Both the position numbers and the translations under genes were made by a program. DNA of 11,805 nucleotides, taken from NCBI GenBank assembly GCA_030673955.1, contig DAOVBF010000008.1:1-11805 (forward strand). The letters are read 5' to 3'. Shown piece by piece: positions 1-6,121 of this stretch; within the stretch, counting starts at the first letter, position 1, and every line of letters begins with the position of its first letter. The notes beneath the pieces were generated by a model that ran no database searches, had not been told where the DNA came from, and saw only the letters and a program-made list of their open reading frames with translations. The stretch is from Deltaproteobacteria bacterium (GTDB lineage Bacteria > Myxococcota_A > UBA9160 > SZUA-336).

Positions 1-592
1 GGACCGCGGGGACGAGTCGTGCCTCGGGGGCTTCCAGCGGTTCGGCACCCGCTTCGATAGCGTGGCTTGCGTGCTCCGCCGCCGCGAATGCTTTCGTGAC
101 CCTCTCCCCAGCCCCGAGCGTCAACAGCAGCCCATCGGACAACGGGGTGACTTGGCGCTGGGTGAAAGCGTCTTCCTCCCTGGCATCGAGCACGACCTGC
201 ACCGACCGCGGAGTCTTGAGCACGCGCAGCCTGCCAAAGTGGGAACTGGATCCGCGGATGTCTGCCTTCGTTTCCTCCATCTCCAGGCCGGGAAGATCGA
301 TCACCAGTACATGCGGGTCGCGCAGGATGAACACGTCATGCTCGGCGAGGGGTCCATCGGTTTGGAGGCGCACCACCGATACCTCGTCCGCGAACCGGGC
401 CTTCACCTGGAGAAGCCGCGTCGCCGCTCCGGCTCCCGAGCGCATCTCGCCTTCGTCGCCCGGCGCAGCCTGCGGGCTCAGCGTGGCGATCAAGAAGCAG
501 GCCGCAACCCGGGCGATGCGGCACCGCCAACTACGACCTCGCGCGTATACCGCCAGTGCATGGCCCGCTCGATTCAGCAGCTCGGCACGCAT
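1..592 (-). CDS. AMIN-domain exported protein, partial (C-terminus beyond window)
   Basis: Translation of the complement from the ATG at 592 stays open to the window edge, giving 197 residues. The N-terminus is basic, followed by a hydrophobic stretch (about 29-38) ending at SPQAAPGDE, which looks like a Sec signal with a long n-region. Residues about 60-162 fit an AMIN domain: the IDLPGLE strand (98-104), FGRLRVLKTPRSVQVVLD (119-136) and a closing GLLLTLG (154-160). AMIN domains anchor periplasmic proteins such as the pilus secretin PilQ and AmiC-type amidases to peptidoglycan or the envelope. The part after residue 165 is Ala/Glu-rich linker, so the effector domain is out of view and PilQ versus amidase cannot be decided. 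The start at 592 has GGAG 10 nt upstream. An in-frame ATG at 643 would add 17 residues but has poorer ribosome-binding spacing. It follows the MFS gene on the same strand by about 110 bp. Confidence 0.8.
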   Translation of the reverse strand, partial: MRAELLNRAGHALAVYARGRSWRCRIARVAACFLIATLSPQAAPGDEGEMRSGAGAATRLLQVKARFADEVSVVRLQTDGPLAEHDVFILRDPHVLVIDLPGLEMEETKADIRGSSSHFGRLRVLKTPRSVQVVLDAREEDAFTQRQVTPLSDGLLLTLGAGERVTKAFAAAEHASHAIEAGAEPLEAPEARLVPAV

Positions 593-704
593 CGTCGCAG
601 GTCTCCGCGGTAGTGGAAGCTCACACCTTGTATGCTGGCCCATCACCTCACTCGAGCCTTCGAAGGGTAGCAGCACACATCGCTCAAGCGCTGCCCGGAT
701 GCTA

Positions 705-2003
705 TCAGCGGGTCCTCGGCTCCCCGACATAGCGGGTCATGATCGCAATCGCGGCGCACTTGAAGAGGATGGCGATCCAGAATACGGGCGGATAGGAGAA
801 GCTCATCGCGAGCACACCGCCCAGGATCAGGCCCACGACGGTCGTGAGCTCCGCCGCGGAGTTGGCGATGGCGATCCGCATCGGCAGGTTCTTCATCGAG
901 CCGAACTCCAGCGCCAGATTCTGTGCAGCCATCATGAACCCGCCCACGCCCGTGCCGATCGCCATGAAGACGAGTGTGAGCAGTGTCAAGTCCGTGGTTT
1001 CCATGAGAACCAGGACGGCGAGAATCCAGATCAGGAGGGAGGCGTTGAAGACGATACGGAAGCCCCGCCGATCGGCGAGTGCGCCCCAGACCAGGATGAT
1101 CATGGTCTGTCCGACCAGGAAGGCTGCGGTGAGGATACCGAGGGTCGTCCCCGGAATCTCGATCCGCGTTGCGGCGAAGATCACGTAGTAAGGCATCGCC
1201 ATGCGACCCATGCTCCCCAGCGCGCGCGCCAGGAAGTACAGGGTGAACTCGTGGTCCGCGCGAAGCAGCTCCGGCAGATGGCTCAGGCGCTCGATGACGC
1301 CGGACCGCTCCCGGACCTCGGGCGATTCGGGCTCGCGTAGGAAGGCGAGCATGGCGAGTCCCAGCGATGTGAACCCGAACGCCACCAGGAAGAGAGCGGC
1401 GTAGCCGTTTCCGAGGGCTTCGGTCTCGAGCAGGTAGCGTCCGCCCAGGTAGGCCACGCCACTGGTGCAGAGACCCGCGAGGGCGCTGCGCAGGCCGATC
1501 AGCGTGCCGCGCCTTTCGGGTGGAATGACCTTTGCGCGCAGAAAGATGATGACGACGCTCTGGATGCCGAGAAAAAAGCCGAACAGACCCAGCAAGAGGC
1601 AGACGGCTCGCAGGTTCCAGACGCTGGTGAGGAAGATGCCGGCCAAGGCGATGCCGAGGATCTGCAGCCGCATGAGCGCGCCCGTGAGGAGACCCAGGGG
1701 CAGCACGCGCCGACGGTGCTCGATGAGCGTTGCGCCCAGCACGGGGGCCAGGCACTGACCCAGCGCTTGCGATGCGCGGGCCAGGCCCACCACGAGCTCG
1801 GATCCGGAAAGCGCGTAGATATAGACGGGGATGAAGGTCGGCGCGTGAATCAGACGCAGCCCGGTCTGTCCGAAGAAGCCATGAGCGAGTTGTACGAGAT
1901 AGTTCCGCCGGAGATTCTCCTGGACGGCCTCGCGGAAACCGGCCTCAGATCCCGATGGTGGCCTCAACTCGTCCTCCCCATCCGAGCTCGACTCGGTACT
2001 CAC
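705..2003 (-). CDS. MFS transporter (substrate unknown)
   Basis: This is a 432-residue polytopic membrane protein of normal MFS length with about 12 hydrophobic segments. The N-terminal 30 residues are hydrophilic and acidic, and transmembrane segments begin near residue 36. The loop motif WGALADRRGFR (306-316) matches the MFS motif-A signature in its repeated position before TM9, and VIPPERRGTLIGLR (159-172) resembles the mid-protein RG loop of drug or sugar permeases. No substrate-specific motif is recognisable, so substrate and direction are open. The start is uncertain: GTG at 2003 has no Shine-Dalgarno, whereas an in-frame TTG at 1967 is preceded by GGGGAGG at 5-nt spacing and would give 420 residues. 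It is transcribed divergently from the second MFS gene and the two are not close relatives. Confidence 0.9.
   Translation of the reverse strand: MSTESSSDGEDELRPPSGSEAGFREAVQENLRRNYLVQLAHGFFGQTGLRLIHAPTFIPVYIYALSGSELVVGLARASQALGQCLAPVLGATLIEHRRRVLPLGLLTGALMRLQILGIALAGIFLTSVWNLRAVCLLLGLFGFFLGIQSVVIIFLRAKVIPPERRGTLIGLRSALAGLCTSGVAYLGGRYLLETEALGNGYAALFLVAFGFTSLGLAMLAFLREPESPEVRERSGVIERLSHLPELLRADHEFTLYFLARALGSMGRMAMPYYVIFAATRIEIPGTTLGILTAAFLVGQTMIILVWGALADRRGFRIVFNASLLIWILAVLVLMETTDLTLLTLVFMAIGTGVGGFMMAAQNLALEFGSMKNLPMRIAIANSAAELTTVVGLILGGVLAMSFSYPPVFWIAILFKCAAIAIMTRYVGEPRTR
1973..1979 (-). promoter_or_regulatory. Shine-Dalgarno supporting an alternative TTG start
   Basis: On the minus strand this reads GGGGAGG, 5 nt before the in-frame TTG at 1967. 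It is the best ribosome binding site near the 5' end of the minus-strand MFS gene and suggests that TTG 1967, not GTG 2003, may be the true start. Confidence 0.45.
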
Positions 2004-2038
2004 TTGACAGCTACGGCTCGCGTGAGAAGCTGGCGGCC

Positions 2039-3313
2039 GTGTTCTTCGGCTGGAAGATCGTTGTCGCCACGTTCGTGACCCACTTCATCTCGGTGGGGTT
2101 CATCTTCTACTCGTACGGTGCCTTCTTCAAGGCGCTCGCGGCTGACTTCGGGGGATCGCGCCTGGGCGTTTCCCTGGGTCTTTCGGTGGTGCAGCTTGTT
2201 ACCGGTGTCTTCGCTCCTTTGCTCGGGCGCCTGCTCGACCGGGGATCCATCCGGGAAATCATGGCTCTCGGTGCATTGCTCATGGCGGCGGGCTTCTTCG
2301 TGGGCTCGCGGATCAGCGAGCTTTGGCAGTTCTACTTGGTCCTGGGAGCCCTGCTGGCGCTCGGGGCCGCCATGCTGGGGGGCCTCTCGAGCTCGACCCT
2401 TGTCGCCAAATGGTTTGTCGAGCGCCGCGGAACCGCACTCGGTATCACGGCTACGGGCATCTCCGTGTCCGGCCTGGTCATGGCCCCCGTGGCAACGCAG
2501 CTCATCGCGCGCTACGGCTGGCGTCTCACCTTCGTTTTCTACGGCGCGGTGGTGCTCGCGGTGGTGCTGCCCGTCGTCTGGTTCATGATCGTGAACCGGC
2601 CCGAGGATCTCGGGCTCATGCCGGACGGTGGCGCGAGGGCGAGCAAGACTCCGGAGACGCTGGAGCCGATGCTGCCGCTCGCGCCGGGTGATCAGATGAT
2701 CGACCACCCGGGCTCCTTCCATTGGTCTGCTCGCGGCGCTCTTCGCGACTCGAACTTCTGGGTCATCTCCATGGCGGTTGCGCTGAACTTCTGCGCGTTG
2801 GGTGCGATTCTGACGCACATCATCCCGCACGCGACCGACATCGGCATTCCGCCGGACGCTGCGGCTCTCGTGCTCTCCTGCATGGCGGGGATGGGCGTCG
2901 TCGGAAAAGTCACTTTCGGCTGGCTCGCCGATCGGGGGGACAAGCGCGTGACCTTCTGGCTTGCGAGCGGACTCCAGGCGCTCGGGGTGAGCCTCGTGCT
3001 GACCGCAGGTAGCTATTCCGCGCTTCTTGTTGCGGGCGCGATCTTCGGGCTGGGCATGGGCGGGCTGATCCCGCTCTGGGGTGCGCTCATCGGCGCCGCC
3101 TTTGGTCGTTTCGCATTCGGGCGCGTGATGGGGCTGATGAGCCCCTTTATGCTTCCGATCCAGATGGTGGGCGTCCCCCTGGCGGGCTACATCTTCGACC
3201 GCTCGGGCAGCTACGAGCTCGCCTTCCGAATCTTCATCGTGATCTATGCCGTCGCGATCGGGGTGCTTCTCTTCCTGCGTCTACCAAAGCAGGAGCCGGG
3301 CGGGCCCGCGTAG
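2039..3313 (+). CDS. MFS transporter, monocarboxylate (MCT/OFA-like) type
   Basis: A 424-residue, roughly 12-TM permease. The opening MFFGWKIVVATFV and the segment at 122-163 (AKWFVERRGTALGI, then GISVSGLVMAP and ARYGWR) are typical of bacterial MCT/OFA-type MFS proteins, which move monocarboxylates such as lactate, oxalate or formate with protons. GRLLDRGSIR (63-72) is the motif-A loop between TM2 and TM3. A hydrophilic central loop separates the two six-helix halves. I place the start at GTG 2039, with GAGAAG 9 nt upstream. The reading frame extends back to ATG 1955, but that would overlap the divergent MFS gene by 49 bp and add a hydrophilic leader unlike the family. It converges on the SDR gene with only 10 bp between stop codons. 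The actual carboxylate is unknown; nearby acyl-CoA enzymes make an organic acid plausible. Confidence 0.9.
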   Translation: MFFGWKIVVATFVTHFISVGFIFYSYGAFFKALAADFGGSRLGVSLGLSVVQLVTGVFAPLLGRLLDRGSIREIMALGALLMAAGFFVGSRISELWQFYLVLGALLALGAAMLGGLSSSTLVAKWFVERRGTALGITATGISVSGLVMAPVATQLIARYGWRLTFVFYGAVVLAVVLPVVWFMIVNRPEDLGLMPDGGARASKTPETLEPMLPLAPGDQMIDHPGSFHWSARGALRDSNFWVISMAVALNFCALGAILTHIIPHATDIGIPPDAAALVLSCMAGMGVVGKVTFGWLADRGDKRVTFWLASGLQALGVSLVLTAGSYSALLVAGAIFGLGMGGLIPLWGALIGAAFGRFAFGRVMGLMSPFMLPIQMVGVPLAGYIFDRSGSYELAFRIFIVIYAVAIGVLLFLRLPKQEPGGPA

Positions 3314-3323
3314 GTCGAGCCTC

Positions 3324-4094
3324 CTATCCGCACGTCGCCAAGCCGCCGTCGACCGAGATGACGGCGCCCGTGACGTAGGCGCCCGCGCGTGACGCGAGGT
3401 AGATCGCGACGCCGGCCATGTCCTCAGGCTCTCCGATCCGCTGGAGCGGAACGGCGGCGGTGATCTGATCGCGGAACCTCTCGAGCGTCGCCTGCATCAT
3501 CTTGCTCTCGAAAGGGCCGGGCGCGACGGCGTTCACCGTGATGTTCTGAATCGAGAGCGTCCGGGCCAGGTGGCGCGTGAGATGATGCAGGCCCGCCTTG
3601 CTGGCCGAATAGGCGTAGACCTCGAGGGCTGGAACGTGGATCCCGTCGGACGAGCCGATATTGATGATGCGCGCCGGATCAGCCGGCTGCGCGGCCTGCT
3701 CCAGCAGCGGCACAAGTCCTTGCGTGAGCAGAAAGACCGCCTTGAGATTCAGCGCGAGCACCTTGTCCCACGCTGAGCCCGGAAACTCCATGAACGGCGC
3801 CCCCCAGTTCGCGCCCGCGTTGTTCACCAGCACGTGCAGCGCGGACTCGCGCGCCGCCATCTCGTCGACCAGCTTTTTGACGCCTGCCTCGGTGGAGAGG
3901 TCGGCGGGGAGCGAGATGCAGGTGCCCTTCTGGCAGAGCTCTTGCGCAACCCGATCGCAGACTTCCTGCTTGCGCGAGGAGATGTAGACCTTTGCGCCCG
4001 CTTCGACGAAGCCGCGTGCGATCATCAGCCCGATGCCACTGGATCCGCCTGTCACCAACGCGACCTTTCCCTTGATCGAAAAGAGCTCACTCAT
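3324..4094 (-). CDS. Short-chain dehydrogenase/reductase, RhlG-like
   Basis: A 256-residue classical SDR, full length for the family. It has the NAD(P) Rossmann glycine motif TGGSSGIG (15-22), NNAG (91-94), Asn116, a catalytic serine in INIGSSDG (Ser148 or 149), Tyr162 and Lys166 in YSASK, and a C-terminal GAVISVDGG. The order and wording of several motifs (ADLSTEAG, VNNAGANWGAP, ARIINIGS, APGPFESKM) resemble Pseudomonas RhlG, an NADPH-dependent beta-ketoacyl reductase-like protein. A cytoplasmic ketoacyl or hydroxyacyl oxidoreductase is therefore the best reading; the true substrate is not determined. The frame continues upstream to 4361, but MSELF at 4094 has a strong AAGGAG 8 nt before it and is where homology would begin. 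It is divergent from the CaiD-like hydratase across 64 bp, suggesting a shared control region. Confidence 0.92.
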   Translation of the reverse strand: MSELFSIKGKVALVTGGSSGIGLMIARGFVEAGAKVYISSRKQEVCDRVAQELCQKGTCISLPADLSTEAGVKKLVDEMAARESALHVLVNNAGANWGAPFMEFPGSAWDKVLALNLKAVFLLTQGLVPLLEQAAQPADPARIINIGSSDGIHVPALEVYAYSASKAGLHHLTRHLARTLSIQNITVNAVAPGPFESKMMQATLERFRDQITAAVPLQRIGEPEDMAGVAIYLASRAGAYVTGAVISVDGGLATCG

Positions 4095-4102
4095 CTGCCC
4101 CA

Positions 4103-4108
4103 CTCCTT
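4103..4108 (-). promoter_or_regulatory. Ribosome binding site fixing the SDR start
   Basis: It reads AAGGAG on the minus strand, 8 nt before the ATG at 4094. This argues strongly against the much longer frame that extends upstream to 4361 through the neighbouring divergent gene. Confidence 0.75.
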
Positions 4109-4158
4109 CAGCTCCGAGAACATGTATGCTGGGAAGCCTAGCAGGGGAGACCGAGGTC

Positions 4159-4932
4159 ATGCCCGAGTTCTGCAAACTGGAGCGAGATGGCCACATTCTG
4201 ATGGTTACCATCAACCGGCCGGAGGTCAGGAACAGCCTCCACCCGCCGGCCAGCTTCGAGCTCGCCAAGGTTTTTGATGACTTCGTCGCCGACCCCGAGC
4301 TCTGGGTCGCCATTCTCACGGGCGCCGGGGATCGTGCCTTCAGCGCGGGGAATGACCTCAAGTATCAGGCGGCTGGAGGGAAGCTCGAGTTCCCACCCTC
4401 CGGCTTCGGTGGGATCACCCACCGTTTCGACAGCTCGAAGCCGATGATCGCTGCGGTCAATGGCATCGCGATGGGCGGGGGCTTCGAGCTCGCGCTGGCG
4501 TGCGACCTCATCGTGGCTGCGGAGGAGGCGGTCTTTGCCCTGCCCGAGCCGCGCGTGGGGATGGCAGCGCTGGTGGGCGGCATCCATCGTCTGCCGCGGC
4601 AGATTCCGCTGAAGCAGGCGATGGGCATCATCCTCACCGGTCGCCGCGTGAGTGCGCACGAGGCGCTGGAGATGGGCCTCGTCAACGAAGTCGTACCGCA
4701 CCGCGAACTGATGTCCGCTGCGCGTTGCTGGGCGGATCAGATCCTCGAGTGTGCGCCGCTTTCGGTGCGGGGCAGCAAGCAGGCCGCGATGGCGGGACTC
4801 GACATGGCCTCGCTGGAGACGGCGATGACGAGCCGCTACGAAGGGCTCGCGGCCATGGTCCGGAGCGAGGATTTCAAGGAAGGGCCGCGGGCGTTCGTCG
4901 AGAAGCGCCCTCCCCGCTGGCAGGGACGCTAG
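4159..4932 (+). CDS. Enoyl-CoA hydratase/isomerase family protein, CaiD-like
   Basis: A 257-residue crotonase-fold protein. The oxyanion-hole loop FSAGNDLK (61-68) and the GGG turn (106-108) are present. Both catalytic-type glutamates of crotonases are retained: Glu110 in MGGGFELALACD and Glu130 in ALPEPRVG. The GGGFELALA segment and a C-terminus of SED..EGP.AF.EKR.P.W.GR match carnitinyl-CoA dehydratase (CaiD) more closely than the short-chain fatty-acid hydratases. It probably hydrates or dehydrates a CoA thioester; carnitine itself is unlikely to be the substrate, as no other cai genes are visible. The start at 4159 is chosen because AGGGGAGA ends 8 nt upstream; an ATG at 4126 and the frame from 4033 have no such support. 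It pairs divergently with the RhlG-like SDR. Its stop codon lies inside a perfect hairpin. Confidence 0.92.
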   Translation: MPEFCKLERDGHILMVTINRPEVRNSLHPPASFELAKVFDDFVADPELWVAILTGAGDRAFSAGNDLKYQAAGGKLEFPPSGFGGITHRFDSSKPMIAAVNGIAMGGGFELALACDLIVAAEEAVFALPEPRVGMAALVGGIHRLPRQIPLKQAMGIILTGRRVSAHEALEMGLVNEVVPHRELMSAARCWADQILECAPLSVRGSKQAAMAGLDMASLETAMTSRYEGLAAMVRSEDFKEGPRAFVEKRPPRWQGR

Positions 4933-4948
4933 GCGCGGCGGCGCCTAG
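4929..4948 (+). terminator. Hairpin overlapping the hydratase stop codon, possible terminator
   Basis: CTAGGCGC, then a GGCG loop, then GCGCCTAG: a perfect 8-bp stem that includes the TAG stop. No T-run follows, so it is not a canonical intrinsic terminator, but its position at the gene end fits transcript stabilisation or termination. Confidence 0.45.
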
Positions 4949-5088
4949 TGCAAGCGCCGCGACTAGCGAGTTATCGGGCGGCAGAGCCGCCCTGCTCGCA
5001 CGGCGCGTTACTTCGTACGCGCCTTGGGAGCGGCGCGCGCAGCGAGCGGGACGCGAGCGGAGATGGGTGGCGCAAGCCGCCTTGCGCC
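4929..5088. repeat. Cluster of four perfect GC-rich inverted repeats
   Basis: Between the convergent hydratase and DUF2007 genes lie four separate perfect stem-loops: 4929-4948 (8-bp arms, 4-nt loop), 4976-4992 (GGGCGGC/GCCGCCC, loop AGA), 5002-5023 (GGCGCGT/ACGCGCC, 8-nt loop) and 5069-5088 (GGCGCAAG/CTTGCGCC, 4-nt loop). A further pair CTAGT/ACTAG (4945-4949 with 4962-4966) competes with the first hairpin. The stretch 5024-5068 holds imperfect GCGAGCGG direct repeats. I see no credible coding sequence here. It looks like a REP/BIME-type intergenic palindromic element or a bidirectional terminator; the sequence alone does not separate these. Confidence 0.6.
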
Positions 5089-5096
5089 GGGCCCCG

Positions 5097-5543
5097 CTAG
5101 GCTCGTCGGTCCCGAGCGCGCACAGGACGCTCGGTTCTTTCCTGCTTCCAACGATAGCCACAGACGCCGCAGCGGACCCTCCGGCTCTCGAACCACTCAC
5201 GGGGCAGTGGCACGATCTGGAGCACGAGCGAGCGGAGGAGCCTCCAAAGTATGGGCCCCTCCTCGGCGATCAGGAAGGAGGAGCGGCAGATCATGCAACG
5301 GGCCTCATCCACGCCCTGGCTCTCGTCCGCGGGGACCGCGCCTATGTCCTGGCCTCCCTCGAGGATCGCGAGCGCGTCTTTGACCGCCGAGCTCGCGACC
5401 CTCAACTCGACTTCCCCCATCGAGAGCTCATTGCTGACGACGCTCGGGATGCCTGCGAGCTCGAGCCTCGCCTTGGCGAGCTGGGCTTCGATGGATGAGG
5501 TGAATGTCCCGAGGGCGACGAGCGGCTCCGACACGGTGTCCAT
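5097..5543 (-). CDS. DUF2007 domain protein with C-terminal zinc ribbon (paralogue B)
   Basis: A 148-residue protein. Residues 7-62 form a DUF2007 domain, the small alpha/beta fold often named a putative signal-transducing protein: a VALGTF strand, the helix IEAQLAKARLELAGI, VVSNEL, then VELRVASSAVKDALAIL. After an acidic linker come two CxxC knuckles, Cys83/Cys86 (CMIC) and Cys125/Cys128 (CGVC), the latter followed by GYRWK, the usual end of a small zinc ribbon. The 38-residue insert between knuckles is moderately hydrophobic (97-113). The ATG at 5543 lies 4 nt after the stop of the upstream paralogue, with GAGGA directly before it; the frame reaches 5663 but would overlap that gene. The two genes are clearly a tandem duplication in one transcript. 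Function is unknown; signalling or protein-protein contact is a guess from the family name. Confidence 0.8.
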   Translation of the reverse strand: MDTVSEPLVALGTFTSSIEAQLAKARLELAGIPSVVSNELSMGEVELRVASSAVKDALAILEGGQDIGAVPADESQGVDEARCMICRSSFLIAEEGPILWRLLRSLVLQIVPLPREWFESRRVRCGVCGYRWKQERTERPVRARDRRA

Positions 5544-5547
5544 TCCT

Positions 5548-6009
5548 CTATCGCTTTTTCCAGCGATGTTCGCAATCGAAGCAGCGGTACCTTCGCCGGC
5601 GGAAGAAGAGCAGTGGAAGGGCGACGAGAAGCAAGAGAATGGGCACGCGCAGAAACAGGCCAACGAGCAGCAGGGCGATCAGAATGGTCAGTGTCGGGTA
5701 TCCCTCGGTTCGAATCTCGGGGGACCCGCAGAATGGACAGCCGTTCGCGTCCGTGCCCTCGAAGACCGTGCGCAGTGCGGCCTCGGCCTGCTCTGGGTCC
5801 TCCTCCAGGATTTCCATGGAGCGCACGCGGTCCGCCTCTCTCACGAGGAGCTTGGTCTCGCCCACGGCCCCCGAGAGGAACCAGTTGATACGCGCGAGGC
5901 TCCCATCCTCGATGAAGCAGCGCACGCCTTCCGCCTCGAGCTTGCCCTTGGCCAGCTCGGCCTCGATGGGCTGCCTGAACGTGGCGACCGGGATCAGTTG
6001 CTCCGCCAT
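5548..6009 (-). CDS. DUF2007 domain membrane protein with split zinc ribbon (paralogue A)
   Basis: A 153-residue protein. Residues 5-72 form a DUF2007 domain (IPVATF, IEAELAKGKLEAEGV, CFIEDGS, TKLLVREADRVRSMEIL). The CxxC knuckle at Cys91/Cys94 (CPFCGSPE) is followed by a strongly hydrophobic stretch, about 107-136, long enough for a membrane hairpin or one long helix. Four arginines (137-140) then lead into the second knuckle Cys143/Cys146 (CFDCEHRW). The two halves of what is normally one compact zinc ribbon are therefore separated by the membrane segment. If it forms a hairpin, both knuckles and the DUF2007 domain lie on the same, probably cytoplasmic, face, so a four-Cys site remains possible. 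The start ATG has GGAG 8 nt upstream. It is first gene of a two-gene unit, divergent from the ThDP enzyme. No function is assigned. Confidence 0.82.
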   Translation of the reverse strand: MAEQLIPVATFRQPIEAELAKGKLEAEGVRCFIEDGSLARINWFLSGAVGETKLLVREADRVRSMEILEEDPEQAEAALRTVFEGTDANGCPFCGSPEIRTEGYPTLTILIALLLVGLFLRVPILLLLVALPLLFFRRRRYRCFDCEHRWKKR

Positions 6010-6057
6010 CGGCGCGACTCCAAGGTCCTCGTAACCAAAAGCTTACCATTTGTCTCG

Positions 6058-6084
6058 TTGCCGTCTCGGCTTCGGTGATAGACT
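6058..6084 (+). promoter_or_regulatory. Possible promoter for the ThDP enzyme gene
   Basis: TTGCCG (6058-6063) and TAGACT (6079-6084) are separated by 15 bp, and a TG pair one base before the second box makes it an extended -10. Each box matches 4 of 6 consensus sigma-70 positions. It lies about 40 bp before the ATG at 6122 in the 112-bp divergent intergenic region. Weak, by-eye evidence. Confidence 0.3.
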
Positions 6085-6121
6085 CGTTCCAGCTTCACGC
6101 AGGCGAGGGGATACTTAGAAG

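Noticed and set aside
629..638. TGTATGCTGG repeated at 629-638 and 4123-4132, with a -10-like TATGCT
   Set aside because: A 10-bp match could be chance, no -35 box is at the right distance in either place, and the copy at 629 points away from any gene start.
96..1340. Long plus-strand open frame of 414 codons
   Set aside because: It runs antisense across the AMIN gene and most of the MFS gene, with low-complexity Arg/Asp/Glu-rich content and no domain. It is a frame kept open by GC-rich codon bias.
643..1755. Minus-strand 370-codon frame rich in Arg, His and Pro
   Set aside because: It lies on the same strand as the MFS gene in another frame. The MFS frame has clear membrane segments and motifs; this one does not.
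2000..2830. Minus-strand 276-codon frame antisense to the MCT-type transporter
   Set aside because: Highly charged Arg/Glu/His composition without motifs; an antisense shadow.
4500..5498. Plus-strand 332-codon frame spanning the hydratase end, hairpin cluster and DUF2007 gene
   Set aside because: It crosses two convincing genes in the wrong frame or strand and the palindromic region, and has Ala/Arg-rich content and no domain.
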